From: Roseovarius sp. S88 | Lineage (GTDB): Bacteria > Pseudomonadota > Alphaproteobacteria > Rhodobacterales > Rhodobacteraceae | DNA: 64,000 nt | Assembly (NCBI RefSeq): GCF_037023735.1 | Contig: NZ_CP146069.1 | Location: forward strand, 1,405,501 to 1,469,500 | Direction: 5' to 3' | In this document: piece by piece, positions 1-8,833 of the stretch | How positions within the stretch are numbered: position 1 is the stretch's first letter | How the letters are laid out: the number at the start of each line of letters is the position of its first letter | The notes under the pieces: model-generated | Databases searched by the model: none | What the model saw: only the letters and a program-made list of their open reading frames with translations | Told to the model about the DNA's origin: nothing | Program-made: the position numbers and the translations under genes

Positions 1-1
1 T

Positions 2-643
2 TTCGAGGTGATTGAGGCGGCGCTAGATGATTACATGAGCGACCTCGACAGTTTTGATGCGCGTATTCAGATGCGGTTTTCCTACCCGATGAAAATCAAA
101 TCTCTGCGCTCAGGTCTTGAGGGCTATCAATACTACGATATCGCGCTGGAACTGGTGGAAACCGACGGTGTGCGGCGCAAATTCATGCATCTCGACTATG
201 TCTACTCGTCTACATGCCCGTGCTCGCTTGAACTCAGCGAACACGCGCGGCAAGTGCGCGGGCAGCTTGCAACACCGCATTCACAGCGCTCGGTTGCGCG
301 GATTTCGGTGGAGGTGGCCTGTGACAACTGCGTGTGGTTTGAAGACCTGATCGACAACGCGCGCAGCGCTGTCGAGACCGAAACGCAAGTTATGGTCAAA
401 CGCGAGGATGAACAGGCGTTTGCCGAACTGAACGCGGCCAACCCGATCTTTGTGGAGGACGCGGCGCGGCTCTTCTGCGAGCAGCTTCTCAATGACGCGC
501 GGATCGGGGATTTCCGCGTCATCGCCAGCCATCAAGAAAGCCTGCACAGCCATGACGCTGTCAGCATCCTGACCCATGGCGACACGTTCTCGGCTGAAAG
601 CCTGGACCCCAAGCTGTTCTCAACGCTGATCCATGTCGGATAA
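2..643 (+). CDS. folE2: GTP cyclohydrolase FolE2 (type IB), C-terminal part
   Basis: Partial gene: the reading frame is open from base 2, so the true start lies left of the window and 213 C-terminal residues are present. FolE2 converts GTP to 7,8-dihydroneopterin triphosphate, the first step of folate (and queuosine) synthesis, in the cytoplasm. The sequence shows the family pattern: a YSSTCPCSLE segment carrying the conserved Cys, followed by a PHSQRS stretch with the conserved His, and a C-terminal IASHQESLHSHDA region. FolE2 differs from FolE1 in using metals other than zinc; that is family knowledge, not visible here. A regulator such as Zur could act on its promoter, but the promoter is outside the window. 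Confidence 0.93.
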   Translation, partial: FEVIEAALDDYMSDLDSFDARIQMRFSYPMKIKSLRSGLEGYQYYDIALELVETDGVRRKFMHLDYVYSSTCPCSLELSEHARQVRGQLATPHSQRSVARISVEVACDNCVWFEDLIDNARSAVETETQVMVKREDEQAFAELNAANPIFVEDAARLFCEQLLNDARIGDFRVIASHQESLHSHDAVSILTHGDTFSAESLDPKLFSTLIHVG

Positions 644-689
644 GGTCTGAAAGAGGCTTCTCACTTAGCCGAAAATTTAACCAAAATTA

Positions 690-766
690 CTGCGATGCGG
701 CATAAAATTGCTGCATCGCAACACCTTTCTATAAAAGGGGCTACCCCTCTTTTGCTGCAAGTGCGA
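690..766. promoter_or_regulatory. Three near-matches to the PhaR operator CTGC-N3/4-GCAG
   Basis: Upstream of the phasin-like gene three imperfect copies lie within 77 bp: CTGC-GAT-GCGG at 690, CTGC-ATC-GCAA at 711 and CTGC-AAGT-GCGA at 755. The PhaR repressor of Paracoccus/Rhodobacter PHB granule genes is reported to bind TGC-rich CTGC-N3/4-GCAG sites. Each copy here has one or two mismatches in the second half-site, so this is a suggestion only. Confidence 0.35.
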
Positions 767-832
767 AAGGTGTATGTCCAAGTCGCAGGACAGCGCGACT
801 CCTGTGCGACATACTCGGAAAGGACCCTCGCT

Positions 833-1681
833 GTGGAACAACTTTCAGCACCTATCAAATACTCAATCGCAAGCCTACGCATGGCGGGCTATGTGATGGA
901 AAATAATATCAAAATCGCCCAGTTGGCTGGTAAAGCTGCATTGGATGCACAGCTCTTCTTTGTCGGTCTTCGTATCGGTGATGTGACCCCGACTCAGTCG
1001 GCCAAACCAAAAGCAGCGCCCAAAGCCAAAACAAAGGCGAAGGCCAAGCCTGTTGTTAAGTCCAAGCCAGCAGCTAAGGCAAAACCTGCGGCGAAGGCGA
1101 AACTAGTGGCCATGCCAAAACCAGCGGCCAAGCCAAAGCCGGCAGCCAAAGCTGCGCCCAAGCCTGTTGCCAAGAAAGCAGCGACGAAACCTGCTGCTAA
1201 AGGCAAAACAGCCAAAGCTGTGAAACCGGCTCTCGCCAAAGTGGCCACCAAGCCAACAGCACCAAAACCTGTCGCCAAACCAGCCGTGAAAGCGAAAGCC
1301 GCGACACCATTGGCAACACCAGTGACTGCCGCTGCAAAGCCTGCACCTGAGAAAGCCGTGGCCAAGACTGTTTCTGCCAAGCCTGTTGTCGCCAACACAG
1401 CCGCGCCAAAGGCGGCTCCGAAGCCTCAGGTCAAACCAAAAACCGCTGTCAAACCGGTTGCGAAGGCTCAAAAGTCCAAAACGACAGCAGTTTCTAAGTC
1501 GGCGTCGCCGGTTCCGACATTTAAATCGAAATCTGCAGCCGTGAAACCATCGGCCAAACCTGCTGGCCAACCGCAAAAGACGGTCAGCGCGGTGCCTGCG
1601 ACCGAGCTTAAGCGGCCTCGCAAACCGTCCATGCCGCCGGAGATGCCAGCGCCGCTGAGCCCTGCGGCCAAGGACAGCTAA
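833..1681 (+). CDS. Phasin-like N-terminus with long Lys/Ala/Pro-rich tail
   Basis: About 282 residues from a GTG start at 833, chosen because GGAAAGGA lies 8-15 bases upstream; an in-frame ATG at 695 would add 46 residues of unlikely sequence. The first 65 residues look helical and amphipathic (MENNIKIAQLAGKAALDAQ), as in small granule-coat or phasin-like proteins. The remaining 215 or so residues are low-complexity repeats of KPAAK/KAAPKA type, resembling the tails of histone H1-like and AlgP proteins, so DNA or polyanion binding is possible. The family is not recognised with certainty. The gene ends inside a repeat-like hairpin at 1679 and is followed by a strong terminator. Length and start are uncertain; that the frame is coding is fairly sure. 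Confidence 0.7.
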   Translation: MEQLSAPIKYSIASLRMAGYVMENNIKIAQLAGKAALDAQLFFVGLRIGDVTPTQSAKPKAAPKAKTKAKAKPVVKSKPAAKAKPAAKAKLVAMPKPAAKPKPAAKAAPKPVAKKAATKPAAKGKTAKAVKPALAKVATKPTAPKPVAKPAVKAKAATPLATPVTAAAKPAPEKAVAKTVSAKPVVANTAAPKAAPKPQVKPKTAVKPVAKAQKSKTTAVSKSASPVPTFKSKSAAVKPSAKPAGQPQKTVSAVPATELKRPRKPSMPPEMPAPLSPAAKDS

Positions 1682-1729
1682 AGCGTTTCGCCTTTCGCCG
1701 ACGTATCAAGGGGCAAGGCGAAGGGCTTA
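1679..1729. repeat. Single-hairpin relative of the 116-bp repeat
   Basis: Starts TAAAGCGTTTCGCC, the same first 14 bases as the element at 22056, and returns as GGCGAAGGGCTTA, an imperfect complement. It corresponds to one half (one hairpin) of the longer element. Its TAA is the stop codon of the preceding gene. Confidence 0.5.
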
Positions 1730-1764
1730 GACTCTTTAAGTACTTAGTAATTTTAGTAAAATTT

Positions 1765-1796
1765 CCCGGGTTGCGTCCTGCGCAACCCGGGGTTTT
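1765..1796 (+). terminator. Rho-independent terminator after the phasin-like gene
   Basis: A perfect 11-bp GC-rich stem (CCCGGGTTGCG / CGCAACCCGGG) with a 5-base loop, followed by GTTTTCCCC. It lies 84 bases after the stop codon of the gene at 833. Confidence 0.8.
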
Positions 1797-1879
1797 CCCC
1801 TTGGCAATTCTCATTTGTCGTACACCATCGTATATTGAAGGCAGGGAGGGAACCTGAACTCCAATCACGAGGTTTCCAG

Positions 1880-2086
1880 ATGAACACTGCAATTTCACTT
1901 ATCGCCGAATGGGTTGGCCGCTTGATGGCGCCAATACAAAGCGCTATCGAAACTCAGGCTTTTTCAGCATCGCGTCGCGGCTTGATCGAGAGCCTCGAAG
2001 CCAAATCAGATAAAGAACTATCCGACTTGGGTGTAAAACGAGAAGAGATCGCGCAGCACGTCTTCCGCGATTTGTTTTACGCATAA
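1880..2086 (+). CDS. DUF1127-type small protein
   Basis: 68 residues from the ATG at 1880, preceded by ACGAGG. The C-terminal half (RRGLIESLEAKSDKELSDLG and following) fits the DUF1127 signature of an Arg-rich stretch, then a helix with SDxELxDLG. Such small basic proteins are common in Rhodobacteraceae; some bind RNA or take part in phosphate and carbon stress responses, but the function of this copy is unknown. It stands alone between two terminated genes. A second DUF1127 gene lies at 17837. Confidence 0.72.
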   Translation: MNTAISLIAEWVGRLMAPIQSAIETQAFSASRRGLIESLEAKSDKELSDLGVKREEIAQHVFRDLFYA

Positions 2087-2255
2087 GATCTAAATTCACT
2101 CAGGCAGGCGGCCCTTTTGGCTGCCGCGTAGGTTGCCACGACCATCTTTGTTATCCATCGGTTGCTCAGGTGCGATCTTGCGTATCTCGTGACGAAGATA
2201 GAGTTGCAGAGACCGCCAACTTCACTACGTTTGTGTGCCTATCTGCGTGCGCAAA

Positions 2256-2771
2256 ATGAACCCGATGAAACCTGACCCTTCTCCTGAATTGCACATGGTG
2301 TATGGAAAAGTCGCAGCTGGTAAATCCACGCTGGCCGCCAAGCTCGGAGAATTGCCCAATTCTGTCTTGATCACCGAAGACCAGTGGCTGAACCTATTGT
2401 TTTCGGATCAGATGCAATCACTGGAAGACTATGTGAGCTGCGCAAAAAAGCTGCGCAAGATACTGGCCTCGCATCTGGTCTCATTGTTGAACGCAGGTGT
2501 AACGGTTGTTCTGGATTTTCCCGCCAACACTGAAGAATCCCGTAGATGGATGCGCGACATCCTCGCACAGACTCGAGCGGCGCATACGCTTCACATTCTG
2601 GACGTGCCTGACAACGTTTGCCTTGAAAGGCTTCATCGCCGCAATGCAAGTGGCGCGCATCCCTTTTCCGTCACCGAAGCACAGTTCGAACGTATATGCG
2701 CTCACATGGACATGCCGTCAGAAGATGAAGGATTCAATATTGTCTGGCATCGCGCCGATGACAAAGACTAG
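2256..2771 (+). CDS. Small P-loop kinase / AAA_33-type ATPase
   Basis: 171 residues from the ATG at 2256; a GTG 21 bases upstream is a possible alternative start. A Walker A motif (GKVAAGKST) sits near residue 20, followed by ITEDQW, a VVLDFPANT segment in the Walker-B-like position, and an arginine-rich lid helix (LERLHRRNASGAHPFSV). This order fits the small kinases of the AAA_33/zeta-toxin-like group, many of which phosphorylate small molecules or RNA. The substrate cannot be told from sequence. There is no obvious partner gene; trkH follows after about 80 bases on the same strand. Confidence 0.75.
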   Translation: MNPMKPDPSPELHMVYGKVAAGKSTLAAKLGELPNSVLITEDQWLNLLFSDQMQSLEDYVSCAKKLRKILASHLVSLLNAGVTVVLDFPANTEESRRWMRDILAQTRAAHTLHILDVPDNVCLERLHRRNASGAHPFSVTEAQFERICAHMDMPSEDEGFNIVWHRADDKD

Positions 2772-2854
2772 CCCACCATGAAACCGGTCGCTATCTCCAG
2801 CGGCACAATCGAGACGGCTTGACACCGGGACGGCCCCCGGCCAACTCTGCGCGC

Positions 2855-4303
2855 ATGTTGGACTTTCGCCCTGTCGGATATGTAATTGGCCTGACGGTCA
2901 TGGCGCTGGGTCTGGCGATGATCCTACCGATGCTGGTCGATATCGCCGAAGGGCGCGAGCATTGGATGGTCTTTGCCGAAAGCGCGATCCTGACGGTTCT
3001 GGTGGGTGGACTGGTGGCACTGGCGTGTCGCAATGGCGTGCGCGAAGGGCTGACCATTCAGCAAACATTCCTTTTGACCACTGGGGTTTGGGTCGCCCTG
3101 CCAATCTTCGGCGCTTTGCCGTTTATCCTGGGCGAAACAGATGCGCGGATCGTCGACGCCGTGTTTGAGGCCATGTCTGGGCTCACGACCACTGGCTCCA
3201 CCGTGCTGTCGGGTCTGGAAGATCTGCCCAAAGGCATATTGCTGTGGCGCGGCTTGATGCAATGGCTGGGCGGCATCGGCATCATCGTTGTGGCGATGGT
3301 GTTCCTGCCGGAATTACGCGTTGGCGGCATGCAGATATTCCGCAGCTCCGGCTTTGACACAATGGGAAAAATCCTGCCGCGTGCAACCGAGATTTCTTCC
3401 CGTATTTCAGTTATTTACCTAACCCTGACGTTGCTGTGTGTTACGGGTTACATCATGGCTGGCATGAACCCGTTTGATGCCACCGTACACGCGATGACAA
3501 CCGTTGCCACAGGTGGGTTTGCAAACTACGACGCCTCTTTCGCAGCTTTAGGCGCCTCGGCGGAATATGTCGCAGTGGTTTTCATGATGCTGGCCGCTTT
3601 GCCATTTGTGCGCTTTGTTCAGATCACCGCAGGCACAGCGCGGCCGCTTCTCACTGACCCGCAGATCAGGGGGTTTTTCCTCACAGCGGCCGTGTTTGTT
3701 CTGATCTTGTGCGCCTGGCGCATGCTAGAGGCGGACACCGTCACGGAGCCCACGTTCCGCAAGGTTCTGTTCAACACGGTGTCGATCCTGACAGGTACCG
3801 GCTATGCCAGCGCCGATTACATGCTTTGGGGCTCATTCCCTGTCACGATTCTCTTCTTCATCGGGTTGATCGGCGGTTGCGCCGGTTCGACCTCTTGCTC
3901 CATCAAAGTCTTCCGGTATCAGCTTCTCTTTGCGTCTGTGCGTGCCCAACTGCGCCGCATCTACACCCCGCACGGAATCTTCACGCCGCGCTACAACGGT
4001 CGTGCGATTGAAGACGATGTGCTCAGTTCTGTCATGAGTTTTTTTGTTTTCTTTGTCGCCACGCTGGGCGTCGTTTCGGTGTTGCTTGGTTTTACGGGCC
4101 TGGATTTCACCACGTCGATTTCCGGTGCCAGTGCCGCGCTGGCCAATATCGGCCCGGGTCTGGGTGACACGATTGGCCCTACGGGCAACTTCGCCACCCT
4201 AAATGACACCGCCAAGTGGATCCTGACCGCCGCCATGCTGATCGGGCGGCTCGAACTCTTGGCCGTTTATGCCATTTTCACCCTGTCTTTCTGGAGAGCC
4301 TGA
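2855..4303 (+). CDS. trkH: TrkH-type potassium uptake channel subunit
   Basis: 482 residues from the ATG at 2855, chosen over an upstream TTG because the protein then begins directly at the first membrane helix. Several hydrophobic segments alternate with pore-loop sequences such as MSGLTTTGSTVLSGL and MTTVATGGFANYD, which carry the selectivity-filter Thr/Gly residues of the TrkH/KtrB superfamily. It forms the inner-membrane channel of a Trk K+ uptake system and normally works with cytosolic TrkA, which is not in the window. The stop overlaps the start of the next gene (TGATG), suggesting translational coupling. Confidence 0.9.
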   Translation: MLDFRPVGYVIGLTVMALGLAMILPMLVDIAEGREHWMVFAESAILTVLVGGLVALACRNGVREGLTIQQTFLLTTGVWVALPIFGALPFILGETDARIVDAVFEAMSGLTTTGSTVLSGLEDLPKGILLWRGLMQWLGGIGIIVVAMVFLPELRVGGMQIFRSSGFDTMGKILPRATEISSRISVIYLTLTLLCVTGYIMAGMNPFDATVHAMTTVATGGFANYDASFAALGASAEYVAVVFMMLAALPFVRFVQITAGTARPLLTDPQIRGFFLTAAVFVLILCAWRMLEADTVTEPTFRKVLFNTVSILTGTGYASADYMLWGSFPVTILFFIGLIGGCAGSTSCSIKVFRYQLLFASVRAQLRRIYTPHGIFTPRYNGRAIEDDVLSSVMSFFVFFVATLGVVSVLLGFTGLDFTTSISGASAALANIGPGLGDTIGPTGNFATLNDTAKWILTAAMLIGRLELLAVYAIFTLSFWRA

Positions 4304-5886
4304 TGACGCAACGACCTTTAGGGGCCCAAATCTCCCACATGCTCAAGGCGCGCGGTGTCGACGTCATCTTTGGAATTCCCGGCGTGCACAATGTCGAGAT
4401 GTATCGCGGCATCGAAGAGGCGGGGATCACCCATATCCTCGCGCGCCACGAACAGGGCGCCGGGTTCATGGCCGATGGTTATGCCCGCGCCTCTGGCAAA
4501 CCCGGTGTGGCTTACGTGATAACTGGGCCAGGTCTGACCAACATCATGACGCCGATGGGCCAGGCCTATTCCGACAGCGTGCCGCTTCTGGTGATTTCCT
4601 CTTGTCTTGATGAAACGGCGGCCAAACGCGGGCAGTTGCACCAGATGATTGATCAGGAAGGGGCCGCGGCCTGCGTGTGTGACTGGAGCCATGAGGTCAA
4701 GTCGGCCGAGGCGGCTTATGCGCTGATCGATCGGGCGTTCAATGAGTTTGCGACGGCTCGGCCTAGACCAAAGCACATTCAGGTGCCCATTGCGATTGGC
4801 GGCAGCACGGTTGAGGCCGCTCCAGATCGGCCAGCGACCCCATTGGCCCGCCCAATGGCGCAGCCTGACGATATTCTTGCCACCGCCAAGGCCCTCACAT
4901 CCGCCAAACGTCCTCTGATCCTTTTCGGCGGGGGCGCAAAGGCTGGAGCAGGGGTGGCCACCGAATTGGCCCGGCGCAGCGGGTCAGCCACGATGATGAG
5001 CTATGCAGGGCGCGGTATCGTCGATCCGAGTTACGAGCTTGATCTGGGCGCGTTTCTGGCCCGCCCGGACAGTGCAAAGGCCTTTGCACAAGCTGATCTG
5101 GTCCTTGTGGTCGGCTCGGAATTGGCTGAGGTGGATTTGTGGCGCACCGAACTAGGCCATAAGGGGCAGATGATCCGCGTGGACTTGGATCCAACCGAGC
5201 TGGATCATCCCGCCGCAGAGCGCTCAATTGTTGCAGATGCCGCCGCGTTCGTGGAAAACCTCCTGGATACCCTGCCAGAGACCAGCAAAACCGACTGGAC
5301 CCCCGACGAAATCGCCGCTCACAAATCCCGCTGGCGCGCGGAAACGGACGCGGAACGCCCTGGTATCGTCGCCGTCGCAGACGCCCTGCGCGCCGCCATC
5401 CCCGAAGACACGATGATCTATTCCGACATGACTCAATTTGCCTATGTCGCCAAGGAAGTCTGGCCGATGTCCCGCCCGGGCCACTGGCACCATCCCTTTG
5501 GCTACGGCACGCTGGGCTACGGCATGCCCGCCGCGATTGGCGGTGCCATCGCGCGTCAGGGCAAACCCACTCTGGCCATCTGCGGTGACAGCGGGTTTCA
5601 ATACACGCTGCAGGAACTGGGCACAGCCGTGGAACATGGCCTGCCGCTGCCCATCATCCTATGGGACAACGGCAAGCTGAAAGAGATCGAGGATTGCATG
5701 GTCCGCTCTCAGATTGCCCCCAATGCCGTCATCGCCCGAAACCCGGATTTTGTCGCTTTGGCCAAAGCCTATGGCGCGCATGCAGAATGCCCCAAAACGC
5801 TGGGCGAGATGGCACAGACCGTGCGTAAAGCCTTTGAAGCAGACGGCCCCACGCTCATTCACGTCAAGGCTGGCATCGCAGGCTGA
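4303..5886 (+). CDS. ThDP-dependent 2-oxo acid decarboxylase / acetolactate synthase-like enzyme
   Basis: 527 residues starting at the ATG that overlaps the trkH stop. It has the three-domain layout of ThDP enzymes: an N-terminal PYR domain with FGIPGVHNVE and the activating Glu region (ARHEQGAGFMADGYARA), a central domain, and a C-terminal PP domain with the GDSGF...LWDNGKL metal/ThDP motif (about residues 425-460). It resembles the acetolactate-synthase-like proteins annotated as 5-guanidino-2-oxopentanoate decarboxylase in related bacteria, but no small regulatory subunit (ilvN) follows, so a biosynthetic acetolactate synthase is unlikely. The exact 2-oxo acid substrate is not determinable here. 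Confidence 0.82.
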   Translation: MTQRPLGAQISHMLKARGVDVIFGIPGVHNVEMYRGIEEAGITHILARHEQGAGFMADGYARASGKPGVAYVITGPGLTNIMTPMGQAYSDSVPLLVISSCLDETAAKRGQLHQMIDQEGAAACVCDWSHEVKSAEAAYALIDRAFNEFATARPRPKHIQVPIAIGGSTVEAAPDRPATPLARPMAQPDDILATAKALTSAKRPLILFGGGAKAGAGVATELARRSGSATMMSYAGRGIVDPSYELDLGAFLARPDSAKAFAQADLVLVVGSELAEVDLWRTELGHKGQMIRVDLDPTELDHPAAERSIVADAAAFVENLLDTLPETSKTDWTPDEIAAHKSRWRAETDAERPGIVAVADALRAAIPEDTMIYSDMTQFAYVAKEVWPMSRPGHWHHPFGYGTLGYGMPAAIGGAIARQGKPTLAICGDSGFQYTLQELGTAVEHGLPLPIILWDNGKLKEIEDCMVRSQIAPNAVIARNPDFVALAKAYGAHAECPKTLGEMAQTVRKAFEADGPTLIHVKAGIAG

Positions 5887-5921
5887 CCCGTCTTCTTTCT
5901 TGTTTGAAATACCCCAGGGGT

Positions 5922-5966
5922 CTGGGGGCAGGGCCCCCAGCCGGTCGGATTTTGCGCAGCAAAAAT
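5922..5966. terminator. Two hairpins between convergent genes
   Basis: CTGGGGGC-AGG-GCCCCCAG (5922-5940) is followed by TTTTGC-GCA-GCAAAA (5950-5964). They lie between the convergent ends at 5886 and 5973 and can act as a terminator in both directions. The GGGGGC/GCCCCC hairpin next to ATACCCCAGGGG resembles a dispersed intergenic repeat seen in many Rhodobacteraceae (from memory). Confidence 0.6.
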
Positions 5967-5972
5967 CGAAAA

Positions 5973-7733
5973 TCAGTCCCAGCAACTCACCAAGACAGTC
6001 ATACCCGACGCCCGGTTGGTGAGCGCCTCAAGCCCCACATCCGCCCGATCACGGGACTCCAAAGTGCTCACACCAAGTTGGTCCAGCAGGCCGCGGATCA
6101 CATCGGCTTTGGCGGCAAAGCTGACCCCGTCGGGCAGTTGGCGACCCCCCTGACCCTCGGGCAAGAGCATGCCCAGCACGGCGCCGCCTGCATCGACAAC
6201 CGGCCCGCCAGCATCCCCATCCAGAGCCGTTAGGGCCAGACGCTTAAGATCCTGCTCACCATTGAGCCCCTGCACATCGGCCAGTTGGCCAAAGGTTACG
6301 GTGGGAGCCCCCAACACCCCGCCATAGGAATATCCTGCCACGGCCACATCGGATTTCAGACGCGGTTCATCCTGGCTGAAGGCCGCGATGCCGATGGGGG
6401 CCAGCGTCTCCAATGGGCGCAGCACGGCGATACCGCGCTCTGCATCTTGCACGGCGATCTCAGCCTCAAACCGCTCATCAATGGTAATCCGGCGGCACTC
6501 GGCCACGACTTCAGAGGTGGTCACAACAGTGCCAACGCGATCCACGTAAAACCCGGAGCGCGACAGGCGCGGTTTGCGGATTTCCAGCCCAGAGATCAAA
6601 TCGATGCTCTGCGTGCCGCTGCCACTTGCAGGGTCCAGTACGGCGTCCAACGCGACAAAGCTCTTTTGCATTTCCGCCAAAAGCCGTGTGCGCCGCTCTT
6701 CGTCGCCCGCAGGCCAGATCAGGGAAAAGCCTTTCAGACGCCCCTGATCCAGCGTGACCTCCGTGTGCGAAACGATCTTGGAGCCTTCGCCAATCAGCTT
6801 GAAACTGTTGCTGTTGAGAACGCGCTCGCCGGTTTCGGGCACAATGGCCAGCGTCTGCATGATGTCGTAAAGCCCGGTCAGCGTGGCGCGGTTGCCTTCC
6901 TGGCTGATCAAAAGAACCTGAGCCGCGCCATCACCTGTATAATGCGCAAAAGGCGGCTCGTATTTCTCAAAGGCCACCATGGCCGTGGGCATCTGGATCT
7001 CGATTCCGGCCTTGGCATCGCGCACAAGCGCGAGGTCAAGATCTTCAAGAACCGAATTATATTGCTGCAGCAAAACAGCACGCTGCCGAGTGGTCAGAAC
7101 GCCGGTGACCTCGAAATTATTGGCCTCTTGCCAGAGCGCCATGGAATTGCGCGTACCCCGGCCGAAGGCGGCGTCAATCGCACCGCTGTAGAACCCGGCC
7201 CATTCCAGCGCGATCTGCAACTCGGCCCGTTCTTCGCGGCTCAGCTGAGCCTCGCTGTTGCGGGCCTGCCGCACGGTTTCGTCAGAGGGTTCGGGCAGTT
7301 GCGGCTCCGGGACTGCAGCTTCTTCTGTCGTGTCTGGTGTGGAGTCTGTCTGCACGTTCTCCGTTCCGCGGTTTTGTGGCACCAAGAGCGCCGGGTTGCC
7401 CAAAAGATTGGTTCCAACCGGCCAGAATTGCTGCCGATAGTCCGTCACACGCGCGATGTAGCTGTCACGTGGGATGAGGCGTGCGGCTCGCAAATTGCGC
7501 AAAATCGCTTGTGCGTCGCCAGGGGAATATGGCCCAAGCGCAACAGCGTACCATCCACCGCGCAGCGTAAACCCGTTCACATCCTGCACCCGCGATGCAT
7601 AGCGCCGCACCGCGGCCTCGCCGGCGTTCAGGCTGGGATGGGCTTCGACCTGCACAAACACCTGTTGTTGCGCAGAAGCGGGTGCGACGCTGACAAATAC
7701 CAAAACCACAAGCGATAACAGAAACCGCGTCAT
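5973..7733 (-). CDS. Exported SPOR/peptidoglycan-binding protein with degenerate trypsin-like domain
   Basis: 586 residues from the ATG at 7733, which begins a clear signal peptide ([21 protein letters not shown]). Residues about 25-100 look SPOR-like. A Pro/Glu-rich linker follows, and residues about 165-230 form a peptidoglycan-binding type 1 domain ([20 protein letters not shown]). Residues about 390-550 align by eye with a trypsin/DegP-like domain. However, the three catalytic positions are changed: TTSEVV instead of TxAHVV (Glu408), RGIAVL instead of DxAVL (Gly434), and DAGGP instead of NSGGP (Ala508). It is therefore probably not a protease but a periplasmic cell-wall-binding scaffold. 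It is divergent from glyQ with 169 bases between them. Confidence 0.85.
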   Translation of the reverse strand: MTRFLLSLVVLVFVSVAPASAQQQVFVQVEAHPSLNAGEAAVRRYASRVQDVNGFTLRGGWYAVALGPYSPGDAQAILRNLRAARLIPRDSYIARVTDYRQQFWPVGTNLLGNPALLVPQNRGTENVQTDSTPDTTEEAAVPEPQLPEPSDETVRQARNSEAQLSREERAELQIALEWAGFYSGAIDAAFGRGTRNSMALWQEANNFEVTGVLTTRQRAVLLQQYNSVLEDLDLALVRDAKAGIEIQMPTAMVAFEKYEPPFAHYTGDGAAQVLLISQEGNRATLTGLYDIMQTLAIVPETGERVLNSNSFKLIGEGSKIVSHTEVTLDQGRLKGFSLIWPAGDEERRTRLLAEMQKSFVALDAVLDPASGSGTQSIDLISGLEIRKPRLSRSGFYVDRVGTVVTTSEVVAECRRITIDERFEAEIAVQDAERGIAVLRPLETLAPIGIAAFSQDEPRLKSDVAVAGYSYGGVLGAPTVTFGQLADVQGLNGEQDLKRLALTALDGDAGGPVVDAGGAVLGMLLPEGQGGRQLPDGVSFAAKADVIRGLLDQLGVSTLESRDRADVGLEALTNRASGMTVLVSCWD

Positions 7734-7902
7734 AACATCCCCTTGCCCAGATACATCGTGCGACTTGAGGCATCTTTTACCAAATCTGAGGCCGGGTGCA
7801 TCCAAAATTTGGGCCTGCGCGGAATTGACCCGCTGCGCGCGCGGCTTAGGGAGTGGCGACAGAGAGTTTGGCCGCAAAGTGAGGCCGATGCAGAGGACTG
7901 AT

Positions 7903-8832
7903 ATGGCCAACGCTCCCAGCAAACCACGCTCGTTTCAGGAGGTCATCCTGCGGCTGCAATCCTATTGGGCCACAAAGGGCTGTGCGGTACTGCAACCCTA
8001 TGACATGGAAGTGGGGGCGGGTACATTTCACCCGGCAACGACATTGCGTTCACTGGGCAGCCAGCCTTGGGCCGCGGCCTATGTGCAGCCTTCGCGCCGT
8101 CCCACCGATGGGCGTTATGGCGAAAACCCCAACCGGTTGCAGCACTACTACCAGTATCAGGTGCTGATCAAACCCAGCCCGCCGGATTTGCAAGAGCTCT
8201 ACCTCGGCAGCCTGGAGGCCATCGGCATCGACATGGCCCTGCATGACATCCGCTTTGTCGAGGATGACTGGGAAAGCCCCACCTTGGGCGCCTGGGGTCT
8301 GGGTTGGGAGGTTTGGTGCGATGGCATGGAAGTCAGCCAGTTCACTTACTTCCAGCAGGTGGGCGGGCACGATTGCCAGCCTGTGTCGGGTGAGCTGACC
8401 TACGGGCTGGAGCGTCTGGCCATGTATGTGCTTGGCGTTGATCACGTGATGGACATGCCCTTCAACGATCCTGATGCGCCCATCGCGCTCACATATGGCG
8501 ATGTCTTCCGTCAGACCGAGCAAGAGTTTTCACGCTGGAACTTCGATGTCGCCAACACCGAGGTGCTGCTGCGTCACTTTGAGGAGGCCGAGGCCGAATG
8601 CGAGGCCATCCTGAGCCAACCTGCCGAAGACCCCAAGACGGGGCACAGGATCATTATGGCGCATCCCGCCTATGACCAATGCATCAAGGCCAGCCATATC
8701 TTCAACCTGCTCGATGCGCGCGGCGTGATCTCTGTGACTGAACGGCAGGCCTATATCGGCCGGGTCCGCGCTCTGGCCAAGCAATGCGCCGACGCCTTTG
8801 TGCAGACCGAAGCCGGCGGGGCGGCGGCCTGA
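7903..8832 (+). CDS. glyQ: Glycyl-tRNA synthetase alpha subunit
   Basis: 309 residues, close to the roughly 300 of other GlyQ proteins. The start at 7903 puts [14 protein letters not shown] near residue 8, as in the family. Class II features are clear, including [20 protein letters not shown], the motif 2 stretch [20 protein letters not shown], and [16 protein letters not shown]. It supplies the catalytic half of the alpha2beta2 enzyme that charges tRNA-Gly. It is followed one base after its stop by a DUF6446 gene and then glyS, apparently one operon. Confidence 0.97.
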   Translation: MANAPSKPRSFQEVILRLQSYWATKGCAVLQPYDMEVGAGTFHPATTLRSLGSQPWAAAYVQPSRRPTDGRYGENPNRLQHYYQYQVLIKPSPPDLQELYLGSLEAIGIDMALHDIRFVEDDWESPTLGAWGLGWEVWCDGMEVSQFTYFQQVGGHDCQPVSGELTYGLERLAMYVLGVDHVMDMPFNDPDAPIALTYGDVFRQTEQEFSRWNFDVANTEVLLRHFEEAEAECEAILSQPAEDPKTGHRIIMAHPAYDQCIKASHIFNLLDARGVISVTERQAYIGRVRALAKQCADAFVQTEAGGAAA

Positions 8833-8833
8833 G

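Noticed and set aside
1103..1576. Long minus-strand Cys/Arg/Phe-rich open frame opposite the Lys/Ala/Pro tail
   Set aside because: It is a mirror of the repetitive GC-biased coding sequence on the plus strand; no start signal and no protein-like composition.
6285..7718. 477-codon plus-strand frame opposite the SPOR/protease-like gene
   Set aside because: Antisense shadow caused by high GC; the minus-strand gene has a signal peptide and recognised domains.
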